From contig NC_084927.1 of assembly GCF_958298935.1 (NCBI RefSeq), positions 18,670,001 to 18,734,000 of the forward strand: a DNA stretch of 64,000 nucleotides, given 5' to 3'. Source of the stretch: Phragmites australis (taxonomy: Eukaryota; Streptophyta; Magnoliopsida; Poales; Poaceae). Under the pieces are notes generated by a model, which was not told the DNA's origin, ran no database searches, and saw nothing but the letters and a program-made list of their open reading frames with translations. This document shows positions 33,254 to 46,300 of this stretch, in pieces (position 1 is the first letter of the stretch; each line of letters starts with the position of its first letter). The translations under genes and the position numbers were made by a program.

Positions 33254-33772
33254 TCGAGATTTAAATTTTTTTTTTCGATATCTAGTACGTATAGAAACTG
33301 GTTGCCCGAAGTGGTAGAGACCGCATTGCCCCCAGCTGTTAACTCACTCTTGCATCAATCAAAGTGATCGATACTAGTAAAAAATCAAACCCTGCAGGCA
33401 TAGGCAGGGTCATAAAAAGATGCATGATTCTATTTTCCCTGGGTATGTCTGCGTGCTACCTTGCTCTTGCTCTCTGCTGCAGGTTGCATGCGTTCTCCGA
33501 GATAACATACCTTAGTGGCGAGAAAAAGATGGGGGTGAGGTGACACCAAGTCAGTCACTGGCTAACGGCCGGACTGCCAGAGCCAGACACCTGCATGAAA
33601 TCATCGCATGGCGTCTGCATGGGGTAAAGCAGCAGCCTCTTTTGCCAGGGAGATGACATCACCATGTGTAGGCCTTGTCGGTGATCGGATTTGGGCGGGA
33701 TCCTAGTTTTAGAAACCATACAAACCTGGATCAGATGATTTGGGTGAGATCCTAGTGTTAGCAGCTATACAA
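32421..33772. other. Host sequence without recognised gene
   Basis: Between two element blocks. It holds GCATGCATGC motifs (32760-32835), short open frames without known motifs, and an AC/AT microsatellite. Confidence 0.4.
33166..33253. repeat. (AC)n followed by (AT)n microsatellite
   Basis: About 71 bp of AC repeat (33166-33236) passing straight into about 18 bp of TA repeat. Confidence 0.95.
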
Positions 33773-33781
33773 ACTCACTAC

Positions 33782-34059
33782 TGTTTGGATTTTAGCGAAA
33801 GTATCACCAGATTTGATAAGCCAAGCACAAGATCAGCATATGAGACACGATATTTTTTAACTAGATCATCCAACTTGCCTATATCCTCAAGGCATAACTA
33901 CTGATTGTTTCCGTCAATCTGCGATTACAACGGTGGTGGCTTCTATTTAATAGCCTCGAAATAGGAGTCCGACTATAACTCTATTCTAAGTCCCACTCAA
34001 TTACAACTCAAGTCTATCTGTAACGGACCCTGTACATATATTCAACACATATTCCAGCA
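33782..34059 (-). repeat. 3' LTR of the nested copia
   Basis: Partner of 49046-49348. The inner end is AATATTCCAGCA-like (TGCTGG on the minus strand, one change from TGTTGG), next to the polypurine tract at 34060-34071. Confidence 0.8.
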
Positions 34060-34182
34060 AACTTCACCTTGGGCGAATATGCACACCAACTTGAAGTTGT
34101 CATGTGTGAACCTCTGCGTACCCAATTTGAGTCATCCAGCTCCACTGCTCATCCCGAATAGCCTGTCGAGGATATCTTGCGC

Positions 34183-35691
34183 TGTCGGTGAATCAGGAAC
34201 CAGGGGTCCCCGAGTCCCGAGGCCAGAACAGCAGTTTGCCACGTGGCGCCCTCCCGCGGGGATCATCTTCGTGAGGTACGGGAAGACTAAGTCCCGTGAG
34301 AGGGTGCTCGGGGCCATGAACAGTGGTCCCCGAGTACCGGGGTTCCCCGATGATCCGAGAAGACTAAGTCCCGGAAGAGGGCGCTTGGGGCCATGAACAG
34401 TGGTCCCCGAGTACCCGAGTTTCCCGATGATCCGCGAAGACCAAGTGCCAGGAAGAGAGTGCTCGGGGCCGTGAACAGTGGCCCCTGAGCACCCAAGTCC
34501 CCCGACGACCAGAAAAACTGAGTACCGGGAAGGGTGTGCTCGGGGCTGCGAACAGTGATCCCCGAGCACCCGAGTACCCCGTGGACCCAAGGAAGTTAGT
34601 TCCGAGAGAGAGTGCTCGGAGCCGTGAACAGCGGCCCCCGAGCACTCGGTTCCCCGAGGACCTGAACAGTTAATTCCGGGAGAGAGTGCTCGAGACCATG
34701 AACAGTGGCCCCCGAGCACTCGGTTCCCCGAGGACCAATAAAGGGCATATCTTGGAGAGAGTGCTTGGGGCTGTGAACAGTGACCCCCGAGCACTCGGTT
34801 CCCCGACGGCCTAAGAAGTCCTTCGTCGGTGGCCCCCACAAAGGTCCAGCGGTGAGGTGTCAACCAGTGAAAGGCTCGATGCCGCATTTAAGAGGGCGCG
34901 TGGCCTGTCACTTCCAACTGCTCCTGCCACACTCGGTGTTAGTCCCTGCCACATTCTAGTAGGAGGGCGTGGGGACATTTAATGCGCGGGTCCCATCCCG
35001 CATCATCCGGCGCGTCTCGGGATAACATTGCGAGGCCCAAGGCGCCCCACCTACCACCCTGCTGTGTCAGGCGTACAAGACCGAACGGGCACACCGGGCT
35101 GCTCGGTGGCTGCCCGGTGGGCCCTTTCCGCGGCGCCCGTTGCAGAACGACATCATGACGACCGAGAGCGGACGGGGGCACGTTTTCAACCCCCCGTCAC
35201 TTCGCGCAGCAGCCCATGATGGTTGTTTTCCATTTATGACGCCTTGGAACTCGTGCCCTCCCTTTTTGGGCACGCTACCGCTGACAAGTATTTAAGAGGA
35301 GCCGGTGGACACGTAAAGAGGATCCGATCGAAGGAAGCCAAGGAACAAGACGGAGGTTCAGTACAAGCACAGAAGCTGAGATCACCGAAGAACAAGAAGC
35401 ACGAAGCTCTTGGATAGACAAACATTCTTGTAACCAACAACATCCCTGAGAGACATTCTCAGTGCATTTATAGCATCCACACAGGAGTAGGGTATTACGC
35501 TTAGTGCGGCCCGAACCTGTCTAAAAACCTCCTGAGCATTTACTACATTCAGCATCCGATCATTCCATTCCACCTGTCATCGCATTTACGCCCATTTATT
35601 TCTCCCGCATGACAGATTCAGAATCATCCCCTCGGCCGAATCTCAAAGGGGGTCCCTCCGGGTCCCTGCTTTAGGAGTTCACCCTCCGACA
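34183..35691 (+). mobile_element. Solo LTR of the Tat-lineage gypsy family
   Basis: The 1509-bp sequence runs TGTCGGTGAATCAGGAACC to ACCCTCCGACA and is the same family as the LTR at 9644-11084 (opposite strand). TGCGC at 34178-34182 and at 35692-35696 is a perfect 5-bp target duplication, and no internal element sequence lies on either side. This is the expected product of recombination between two LTRs. A TATA-like TATTTAAG is at 35289-35296. Seven hairpin repeats fill the U3. Confidence 0.95.
34300..34805. repeat. Seven hairpin-forming repeats in the solo LTR
   Basis: Each unit has the form GTGCTCGGGGCC, a loop with GTGAACAGTGG, then CCCCCGAGCACTCGG, followed by a spacer with TCCCCGAGGACC and a CCGGGAGAGA-like word. 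Unit length is about 60-75 bp. The six-unit array of the Tat 5' LTR is the counterpart. Confidence 0.85.
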
Positions 35692-35696
35692 TGCGC

Positions 35697-36366
35697 CAGG
35701 AACAAATTCTGCAAAATTTGCAGCTCCCACCTCCTTGACTTCACCTTTCAGCATATACTGGTGAGCTCCTGTCTTCTCACCTATCATCACAGTCTTGCCA
35801 TCCTTCATCACCTTCAACTTCAAGGTCTTCTTATCTGGCACTGCCTGATACAACTAACCTTATTCATGCAGAATTCCAAGCAAGATCAGATTCCTCCTAA
35901 GTTCTAGCGCATGCCGCACACCCTGAGGCAACACTTCTTGTCCATCATATATCTTCAACTTCATGTTGTCAACTCCCATAAAACGGTAACCCGTGTCATC
36001 TCCCAAGTCACCTTCAGAGTATGAAGAGAACTACTCCTTGTTAGATGTCGCATGATATGAACTTGCAATATCTAGTAGACACGCTTTCCACAATACATTT
36101 CACTAGATAGTATAAGAACAAGAGGACAATCACTCTTCGAGTCATCTTTCTTAGAAACCACAACATTTTTCATGCCCTTCTTCAGTTCTGGACAATCTCT
36201 CTTCACATGTCCCCAATCCTTCCATTAATAGCATTGTGACCCCTTCTTCTTCTTTTTCTTGTCAGTCTCATAGCCTCGATCACCCCTGACCAGCAAAGCA
36301 TCTCCAGACAAACCCTCACCAACATTGTTCTTCCTCCTGTTTTCATGAGCCAACAACACTGCAAGA
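35697..36366 (-). pseudogene. Copia gag C-terminus and protease/GAG-pre-integrase stub
   Basis: On the minus strand a CCHC-type knuckle region with one stop is readable (WGHVKRDCPELKKG, 36240-36190). Further on come GYRFMGVDNMKLKIYDGQE and RHALELRRNLILLGILH, then LYQAVPDKKTLKLKVMKDGK and the end near KGEVKEVGAANF. This is the order gag knuckle, protease region, GAG-pre-integrase start. The text then runs into the TGCGC junction and resumes in the element tail beside the polypurine tract, so most of pol was already missing before the solo LTR arrived. Confidence 0.75.
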
Positions 36367-36394
36367 ATACACTACTACAGAAAACCCCTTCACT

Positions 36395-36600
36395 ACTGAT
36401 TTTGGAGCCGGCAGTGGGCAACGAGCAGTGATAGTCGAGTTCTATCAGTGCCAGCTCGGTGGACCGGCAGTGAAGGGGGTTGTCACTACCGGCTGAAAGA
36501 TTCAGCCGGAAGTGATACCCAAGGCATCACTGCCGGTCAAAGGATACAACCGGCAGTGATGCCTTGGGTATCACTGCATACCGAAGGTTTGAGCCAGCAA
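36395..36600. repeat. Left subterminal repeats of the CACTA element
   Basis: Repeated direct and inverted copies of CACTGCCGGTC and ACCGGCAGTGATGCC. In this superfamily such motifs bind the TNPA protein. Confidence 0.85.
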
Positions 36601-37430
36601 TGTTTTTCCTCTCCCCCCCTCCAAAGTCCTCCTCTCTGTCCTCTCTGTACTCTCTCTCTCCTCAATCTCTCTGTCTCTCTCTCAATACATGCATACAATG
36701 ATACATATATTTACTGTAAATCAATAATAAAAACACCTTCATTAATACATAGTAATGAACACATATTACAAGTCAGGCATTGACAAACACACAATATTAC
36801 AAGTCACCCCCTGAAAAGTCGGTTGAGTTGAGCCAGTCCAGTATCCCTCTACCTCTCTCGCAATCAGGATCGCATCCGTGCACTGACGATTGATGGCGTG
36901 AGTATGTCCGGGGATGCCGGGGGGGGGCGATGGTGGTGGAGCAGAGGACCCAGGAACGCCTGATCGACCACAGCATCGCCTATGCTCCAGGCTCACCGGC
37001 ATGTCAAAGACATCGAAGTCTGACACCTAAATGCCTCTAGGTTTTGAGCCTTAAGCCTCCTTCGTAGCACACTGACGGGCCACCCTCTCATCCTCCTCCT
37101 CCTAGGCGTGATTACGGGATACTGCTTCTTGCTCCTCCGTAGTGCACAGCTCATGGGCTAGCCTCCCATCCTCCTCCTCTTGGGCACGTTTACGAGATGC
37201 CGCTTCTTGCTCCTCCTTCACATCATCGTTGGAAGGCCATTGTGTTCAAGAGTCGTCTGACGATATCAACTTCGTATCATACATAGTAATTCATTAATAA
37301 ATGAAAAATCTATGATTTACAACTGAATAAGTGCTGGTTCTATGATATGCCATCCATTGTGAGGATGACAAGTGGGACCTAGTCCCACATGTCATTGACA
37401 CACCGATGGCAGATCGTAGAACAGGTAATG

Positions 37431-40400
37431 TCATTCATTAATATTGTGTGAATTGCGGAAATAGAATACGTTGTCCAGCCCCTTGATAGCCTTCCTCCTT
37501 GTCGCATACTCTCTACTTGAAGGTAAGGTGTCATCTGAAGGTCTCGCATGCATAGATGGTGTGATCGGTTCATGAAAATCACCATTTGGGTTGATAACAT
37601 GTTCCAATAAGAACCCGGCCATCTGTTCTTGAAGGGCATGTATTTCAGCAGGTTGTAACACACTTGTGCGTAGTTTGGAGCGTTGCGTTTGAAGAATCGA
37701 AAGAATTAGTCCTTGAACACGTGTAGAAATTGAAAAGAAGGCATCGATATGTTATTTCATACCTCAAGGTCATTGAACCAAACAGCGTCTCCATCCTGGG
37801 TTGAATACGTGCATGAAAGTAAGAACATAAAACACGCAGAGATTGTTGCCGGGTGGCTGCCTTATACACTTCAAGAGGAAAGGATTCGTCAGTGGAATGA
37901 ATTGACCCTTTTTATTTAGTAGGAAATGCAAGACATAAATATGTATTCTGTACCTAAAAGTCAGTTTTTACAGCGTACTCCTTCCGGAATGGAAAGTGGA
38001 TAACACTCTTCTTGCGGTATCTTGTGTACACCCTGTACGTGAATATGAATATTAATTAAACTTAGATGCAATCGTCAAGAAGCTTAAATGATCAAGTTAA
38101 CCTATTTAGCATGTCGATGAGGTGTTGGTAAGTCGTCTGATCTCTCTTTGCTGAGTCCAACACAATGATCTTGCTCAAGTCTGGGTGGATGACAAAGAGG
38201 ATCCAATGAAAACTGCAGAATATATCACCATAGCAAATTAGTACTAAAATCGAGTTGCCCATAAAATGAGGACACCCTTGCGCGCGTACTCATAGCTGTA
38301 GGTTAAGAGTATGAATTTCTTGTATTGGTGGTGAAGCAGACACTTCAATAAGTAGGCCATGGTGAAGTCAGAATTCTTCGTTACAAGTTTCTGATTCACA
38401 AGGCTAGGATTGATGAATCCTACTTTCTTATCTAAGTCTTATTCGTATGCTTGGATCTCCATTCTACAAAAGAGAGAAGTTAGCTATGCAATTACAAGGT
38501 GCAAGATCATATAACGCGAATTATATGCATAAGTCACTTACAGAGTCCACGCTCTGACTATAGCCACATCGAGGGTATCTTCCTTGTACAGTTCATACAA
38601 GTGCAAGAATTCCAGCCAGAAGAAGCCGTCCCCGTTGAGAAAATATTCTTCTTTGTATCTCACGGAGAACGCCTGAAAACCCTACCTGGACTGCTCCAAG
38701 TACCATTGATGTAATCGACACATTTGAGTTGTAAGGTTCTTTTCTATATCTGGTTTGATCGAAGGTTTGCCCAACTCAAATGGCCATATAACATATGACT
38801 TTGATATATCTGCTCCCACAGTAAGTCATGCTAGTTCTTCTGTTGTTAATCTAGAAGAAGCCAGGAAGTCCGTAACGCTTGGAGCATACTTAATGATTGG
38901 GTCTGGTTTGCTCTTGGCCTGCATCTTGCTGATGCATTCATAGTCAGTCGGTGACTTACTTGAAGCCAACCCCGTCTGTTTAGCTTTGGCAGGCACAACA
39001 AGCTTTGGTGGAGGTGGTGTAGGATGGAAATGAGACGTGACATTGCCATCCACAATCTTTTTTGTTTTCTTAGCATTGAGTGAATAGACATCCTTGGATT
39101 CTGCCAACTTCTTAGATACCACCGACTTCTTTGATGATGCCATCTGCTTAAATGTTGCAGAACCTATTCTTATTTTTTGAGCTGATGGCTGGCTTCTTGA
39201 GCGATGGACTTCTTTGAGGCAATGGCTGAGGAGGTGGGCTTCTTTTGGGAGATGGCTGAGGAGAGGGAGATCTTTGAGGCGACAACAACCCGGGGTGTAG
39301 TGGAGAATAGAGAGTCTCGGAAGTTGTCCCTGGTGGAAACACTATGTAGACCTTCTCACATGTGATTAATGTGTGCTTGTTCTCTCCTATAGTGTTCACC
39401 CCCTCCTCTGCGGGGTAGTCCACCTCAACATGGCAGTATTGGTCAACTGCCTCATCTACTTCGACCGCAGCTTAGCCCTCCGGTACCGGACGTCCATGCA
39501 AATGTTCATGGGAGCTACGGGGATAAGCCAAGCCAGAAGCCACCTTGATGGTAATGTTCCTAGCACCAATGTGTAGTTCACACGGTGTCCGTGCTGTGAT
39601 GAGGTCCACGGGATAAGTGATGGGGTCTGCTCTCGAAACTCCCGTGGATGCACAGCTACTTCGATGACCACCAGGGCTGGAGCACACAACCTTAGGAGAC
39701 GTTGCCGGCCATTCCTATTGGCTCACAATGGTGCCTCGTTCACGCATGAGGGCTTGTGCTACTACTTGTGCTATTTTTTCATCTATATGTTTCCTCTCCT
39801 TTTTTTAATGCTTGTTTATTCATTTCCATCATCCTAGCATGTTCTACCTCTCATTCTACATCTTGCTCTGCTTCTCTTTCGGCTCTTGTAACTATCGACT
39901 TCGCCTGGGAATCCATATATCCAACCCATCACCCCAACACCTCGTGTGCGACCACCTTGCTCCTTGTTTCCCAAGGCCAAAGTGACATCGTCCCTATCCC
40001 TGTCTAGCTTGAAAGAGCCTTGTGCAGACTGCTCATGGGCTTCTGCCAGCTTTTTTGCAAGCGTTTGCGTCACTTCCTGGTATTTGGAGGTCGTAAAGCA
40101 TAAGCTTCCACCAGATGAGTAAGAAGCAACCCTCCCAAGAAGGAAGCGCGTCGATCGATCGTTCCAGATCTCCGTCTTAGGCGTGACACCTCTCTCTCGC
40201 AGTTGATCTAGCTGTTATTGCCACTGCCGTTCTTTCCTCATGTACCCACGGCTGCTGACTTTGTGGGGGTATAGGTTCTTCTTTGAGTTCGCTTTGTTCA
40301 CCACACTCAACCTCTGTGCTTCTTCCAATGACTTGTACTCCGCAAAGGCTTGCCAATAATCTTGCAGTTGTGGCCACTTGCGGAAATCTGGTGTTGTACC

Positions 40401-41028
40401 TTTCTGCACACATGTTCTGTTCAGTGTGCCCTTCCAGTTCTTAAATGAAAGGCCCATGATCATTAGCATCTTATGCTTAACTACTTCCATATCTTTCCCT
40501 TTAGGGAAGTTGAACTTCTCTAATATCTTGAGCCATAAGATGTCATTTTTGATCGAATCAGGAACCACATGCAGGTCGCCTCGATCGCTAGTCCACAATC
40601 TGTAGCCGATAGGCGCATGATCCTTAACAGCAACCACACAGACGAACTTGTATGGCCCCAGAACTCTCTCAGATGCAGTTGGTTCCCCTACTGGAGACCT
40701 CCATGATCACAAATTGCCTAGTAGGCATCTTTGAGGGACCTCGGACACGATGTTGCGCCTGGGATTACTCATTGTCATGACCCTCCGGAGCATCAAGCAT
40801 CTGGGCAGATGCGAAAAAACTATTGGGAACCTATACGATAATATGTAGAAGAGATGCATTCATCTAATTATGAATTACCTCATCGACTCCACAGGCACCT
40901 ATTTGTTCCAGGTTTAGGTAGTGGCTCGGGCTACCTTCTTCAATGTTTGACGACAGCACTACATCTCCTTCTGGCACCTGCGGCAGATCGGTGGTTTGTG
41001 GTGCCATTCCTTCGTAGAAGTTCTGCAT
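37431..41028 (-). pseudogene. CACTA second gene: Transposase_24-like domain joined to a Ulp1-type protease
   Basis: The start is taken at 41028 (MQNFYEGMAPQTTDL). A plant transposase domain of the Ptta/En/Spm class follows (40637-40215: FKNWKGTLNRTCVQKG, ATTPDFRKWPQLQDYW). Then come a charged region (TKSYQEVTQTLAKKLAEAHE; YKSRKRSRARCRM), ARNITIKVASGLAYP at 39545-39500, a Ser/Pro repeat (SPSPQPSPKRSPPPQP), and a C48 cysteine-protease-like region. In that region I see FHWILFVIHPDLSKIIVLDS (His, 38215-38160) and RQPPGNNLCVFYVLTF (Cys, 37860-37810), so His and Cys are both visible. It ends EIHALQEQMAGFLLEHVIN. Multiple stops and introns prevent a full model. Such fusions occur in several grass CACTA families; the protease role in transposition is unknown. 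Confidence 0.78.
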
Positions 41029-42299
41029 ATGATGACGACGAGCGGTTGAGTAATATACATATAGAGAGCTGAGAAAGGAGGGAGGTAGAGATAAAGCCGA
41101 CGAGGGAGGGAGTGAGGCTCAGTGGCTCTAGCAAATGGCCTTATTAGGACTTAAATATTGATTACATATTATGAGAGAAAGTATTCTTCACAAGTCTGCA
41201 ATTATGTGCCAGTCCTACTAGTTCAGAGAGCAGCTTCTCTCAAGATGAAATGAACAGTTTTCTTGAAGAAAATTGTTTAGGCCAACCTCAGATAGGACGT
41301 CCAGCTCATCTTGATCGAAGCTGCTCTTTGAACTAGTAGGACTAGCACATAAATGCTGACTTGAGAAGAATGCTTCCTCTCTGAACCCACAAAATCAGTA
41401 CTAAAGTCCTAGAAGTAATAAAGAAATACGGCCTTGAGCCATATCATCATCGCCACTATTATTTGATTGATTCACATCAGATTATAGAGATAATTATATA
41501 GGACTATAAACTCGACTGGGATAGTGAAACGACGTGCAAGGTGCATGTGTAATAATCATCCCAGTCGAGCTTTGCAGTCATATGTGTGGTAAATAGTTAT
41601 CTCCTTTCATCATTTGCGACTGCAAAATATGCTTGAGGATCACCCGAATATAAAAATCAAGAAACAAAGTAGTTCATATACACTGAACATGAACATACAT
41701 GTAAGCGCCATAGGTACTGAACCAAAACCACCTCCCATCAAGCAGGATAATGAACTGAACAGCATATGGATGATTGAATAAAATTACTCTCAGATAAATA
41801 TAACAATTGGCCCCAAGACTACGATATCCTGCTCCCTAATTGTCCATTTGACACATCATAAGCTGGGCTAGAAGCTAAGATCACAACTAGATGTAAAACT
41901 GAAAAAAAATATTCTCTGAAATTAAGCTTTCTTCCTGGACAACATTGCTAGACACAGCACAAGCTGGGCCATAAGGTTTTCCTGCTCTTCCAGAATTCAA
42001 TCAAAACAAGATGAATTGAATGAACAAATACAACAGCTCCTAGTCCAGGAATCAAGCCTAACTGGCAATGTATAGACTACCAACAATAAGCACAGGGACA
42101 TCATAATGGAATGCACCACTACTATCAGTGCAATCTGTGTCGATCCAACAACAGAGCAAACAGATTTAACACCTATTGCACTTAGACATCTAGCCTAATC
42201 TCAGTGTTCTATTTGATCATCACAGAGCATACCACCTTCAACACAAAGGATATCACCTCCAACACAGCACCTCCACCAACACAGCACCACCACCAATCG

Positions 42300-42740
42300 A
42301 TTGCCTGAGCACCAATATTCTAAACACCACAACCGAGCTCACTCGGCTCAGTTTCAATTGACTAAACCACCCAGTGGTGAAACCAGAACTCAATTACCAA
42401 ATCAACCATTAACCTCACAGCCTATCACTTCGCAGCAACCACAAACCCCGTCTGGGAGGTGGAGGGAGACGGCGGACGGTGGAGGTCGGGAGGACGAGAA
42501 TGGCGTCGGGGAGGAAGATGGTAACGACAGTGGGAAGGAGGATGACAGCATCGAGGAGGACGGGAATGGCACCGAGCAGGGGGACGGCGATGACGGCGGG
42601 GAGGAGGACGACGGCGTCGAGGAGGACATGGACAGCGGGCACAGGCTGGTGGACCTCCGGCGGCGTGGGCTCCTCGGCGTCGAGAGGTGTTTCGGTGGAC
42701 GGCACAGGGAATGGAAAGAATTTCTAAGTGTCAAAGGGCA
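42300..42740. other. GC-rich block between the two CACTA genes
   Basis: Both strands are open; the plus frame is Asp/Glu/Gly-rich (EEDGNDSGKEDDSIEEDGNG), the minus frame Ser/Pro-rich. Codon-like bias comes from GGA/GAC repeats. It may be the upstream exon or promoter region of the second gene, or captured host DNA. I do not recognise it. Confidence 0.4.
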
Positions 42741-42761
42741 TAGGGCGTCGAGTTATTTTAT

Positions 42762-42952
42762 AGGTGAGAATTTTCACTGCCGGCCCAATATGATCACAAG
42801 TAGTGAAATGGTACCTTCACTGCCAGCTCACTAGGACAACCCGGCAGTGAAACTACTTTCACTGTCGGCTCAATAAGTACACCGGCAATGAAATTAGTTT
42901 CACTGCCGGCTCAATATGTCCACTGGCAGTGAAACCCCTATCATTGCTGGTG
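42762..42952. repeat. Internal block of CACTA subterminal-type repeats
   Basis: Four or five copies of TTTCACTGCCGGCTCAAT-like words and GGCAGTGAAA, the same vocabulary as the two element ends, but 5-6 kb from either. No CACTA terminus adjoins it. Confidence 0.7.
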
Positions 42953-43322
42953 TCGCGGAGTGCAAAAAATTTGTTTTAGCTTCACGCGTGCGCAGAGACT
43001 CGAATCCAAGCCCTACACCAAGTAAGACTGAACAAACTCCTACGCTACTTAGGTGATTTCAACTGAGTTTGTACTATCTATATTTATTAACATTAAGTTG
43101 ACCTAGCAGACCTAATACATATTTATTTAAATTTGAACTTGTTATATACCAAAATTAATTTTTGTATATACCTAAAATCAAAAATCAATATGGTAAATAA
43201 TAAATATATCTTCCACCATACACTACAAATTGAAGCTTATATAACAAAACTGAGGTATAATTGCATCTAAAACAAATTCATACATAGTAATTAATACAAT
43301 TTAGCTACTTTGTCTTAACAAT

Positions 43323-46300
43323 TCACCCTTCATTATGATCACGACGTACATAGGGAGGTTCGTCGATGTCTTCCAGGGGACCTAGGTCGACGTCCTCTTC
43401 GAAAGGAGGTAGCACGTCGAATTGATTGTAGTCTTCCTCGTCAACAACATTCTCCACTCTGTCAATCCTTCTTTTTCCTTGAAGAACCACGTGGCACTCC
43501 TTCTTGTTAGCCAGGTTTGGGTCCTTAACATAGAAGATCTGCATAGCATCATTCGCAAGTATAAATGGTTCTTCTCTGTATCCAACGAGTTTTTGGTCCA
43601 CTGTAGTCATACCGTACTTGTCGATCTTCACATCCCTTAGGAGTCTAACCCATTGGCACCAGAAAAGAGGAACCTTTAACACTCCATAGTCGATCTCCCA
43701 GATCTCCTCTATGAATCCATAATAGGTCTCCCTATTTCTATTACAGTCATAGGTATCTATACGAACACCGCTATTTTGGTTGGAGCTCTTATTATCTTGA
43801 GCTCTCGTATAAAATGTATAGCCATTCATGTCATATCCTTGGAATGTGAGGATTGTAGTAGACGGTCCGTGAGCCAACACAATCAACTGAGCACACTCTA
43901 TCTGCTTATGCATCACTTGTCTACGTAACCAAGTGCCAAAATGATCTCTATGCTCTCGCGCGATCCAAACATCAGACTTCCCTGGGTTTCTGGTGCGTAG
44001 CATCTTTTGGTGTTCTTCGACATACAGGTCCACTATAACTAATTGTTGCAGAATTGTAAATTGTGCTTAGATGAATGAAATGGGGTCATTAGTGCGGAAT
44101 ACGTTTGCACCTATCGTCCCTTTCCCCTCTAGCCTCCCCTCATGGCGAGATACAGGCACACCAATCGATTTGAGATTCATGTAGCCGACGCAAAAATCAA
44201 TGACCTCCTTGTTTCCCCAGCCCTCAGCCATGCAGCCTTCCAGTCGATTTTAGTTATGAACATATTTCTTAAGAACTCTCATGAACCTCTCGAAAGGGTA
44301 CATCTGATGCAGAAATACGAGGCCAAGAATCCGTATCTCCTTCACAATGTGAACAATGAGATGCACCATGATATCAAAAAATGATAGAGGGAACAACGCC
44401 TCAAGCTGGGATAGAGTCTCAACCATGTCTTCCTACAGCTTATCTAGCTTGGTCGGATCGATGGCCTTCTGTGATATCACGTTGAAGAATGAACACAGCT
44501 TTATGATTGGGTTTCGGACCTTCGGTGGCAGAATATCTCTAATTGCAATTGGAACCATCTGTGTCATCATCACATGACAATCATGAGACTTCATGCCAGT
44601 TAATTTCAAGTCTTTCATGTTTACTAGTCTCTTTATATTGGCGGAGTAACCGGATGGAACTTTGATGCCATACAAGCACTTGCACATTGCAATTTTCTCC
44701 GCCTTGCTTAGATTGTAGCTCGCGGGGCCAAGATATTTGTTGCCTTCTTCCATCTCTTTGGGATGTAGATCATGTCTAAGTTTCAAACATTTTAGGTCCT
44801 TTCGTGCTTGGAGTGTATCCTTTGTTTTGTCAGGTATGTCTAGTAACGTACCAATCAAGCTATCACACACGTTTTTCTCAATGTGCATGACATCGATTTT
44901 GTGTCGAACCACCAAATCCGGCCAATATTTTAAGTCATAAAAGACAGATTTCTTTTTGAACATAGGAGCTCTAAGATTAGATTTCGGAACCAGTGCACTC
45001 CCACGACCCTTTCCAAGAATAAACCTAAGTCTCTTTACCATCTCATATACCTGTCTCCCAGTGTGATGCTTAGGAGGTGATCGAGTCTCAACTTTCCTAT
45101 CAAAAGCTCTCCTGTTGCTGCAGTATGGGTGATCCTTGCGAAGAAATTTACGATGACCTAGGTACACCATTTTTCGGCTGTTCTTCAGCCACAATCTCTC
45201 TGTTTCATCCAAGCAATACACACATGCATAGTAGCCTTTGACAGTCTGGCCTGATAGGTTGCCAAGGGCTGGTCAATCTTGGATTTTTATGAACAACATT
45301 GCGCGTAGGGTGAAGTTCTCTCGTTTGTATGCATCCCGTACCTGCACACCGTCGTTCCACAGTATTACAAGATCTTCCATTAATGGTTTTAGGTAGACAT
45401 CGATATCGTTGTCAGGTTGCCTCAACCCTGGTATCAGCACTAGCATCATAATGTACTTCCGCTTCATAAACAACCAAGGAGGAAGGTTGTAGACACATAG
45501 AGTCACAGGCTAAGAGCTATGACTACTGCTCATGTTGCCGAATAGATTCATCCCATCCGTACTCAACCCAAATGTTATATTCCTCACATCTTCTGCAAAG
45601 GGATTCTTATATTTCCTATTGATGTTTCTCCACTGCATAGAATTAGTGGGGTGTCTCAGCATTCCATCATCATTGCGCTCATCGGCATGCCATCGCATCA
45701 ATTGGGCATGCCTTTTGTTCGCGACTAAACGCTCCAAACGGGGGACTATAGGAAAATACCACATCACCTTCACGGGATGCCTTTTCTTCTTTCCTTCACC
45801 ATAGATATCATCACCATCACGCTTGTACCATGCTACACCACAGACGAGACACGCTTGCATATTTGCATGCTCTCCACAATACAACATGCAATCACTTGGA
45901 TATGCATGTATTTTCTGTACTTCCAACCCCAATGGGCACACAACCTGCTTTGCCTGGTACGTATTTTCTGTCAACATATTTTCCTTTGGAAGCAATTTCT
46001 TCAAGAACAGTAACAACTATATGAAGCTTGTATCAGACCACCCGTTGCTTGCCTTCAATTGCAGCAGTGAAAGCACGGTACGCAACTTTGTGTGCTCCTT
46101 CTCGCAGCCCAGGAATAGCGGTGTTTTAAAGTCCTCTAACATACACTGGAAATTTTGAAACTCTCTTTCATTGGTGAAGTTCCCCTCCCCATCACGCCAC
46201 ATCTGCTCTAGATCATCGACGTCGGTGTCGACCAACATCTCCTCTAGGTCATCATCGGCCAACGTATCTCTGGCAGGTGACATATCGATGTATTCATCGA

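Noticed and set aside
34183..35691. 5' LTR of a full Tat element running right
   Set aside because: The sequence after 35691 is TGCGC duplication plus copia coding, not PBS and gag; it is a solo LTR.
42301..42834. Plus-strand acidic protein inside the CACTA element
   Set aside because: Composition driven by GGA/GAC repeats and running into subterminal repeats; kept only as an unassigned block.
42762..42952. Terminus of a second CACTA element
   Set aside because: No CACTA sequence or triplet duplication adjoins the block.
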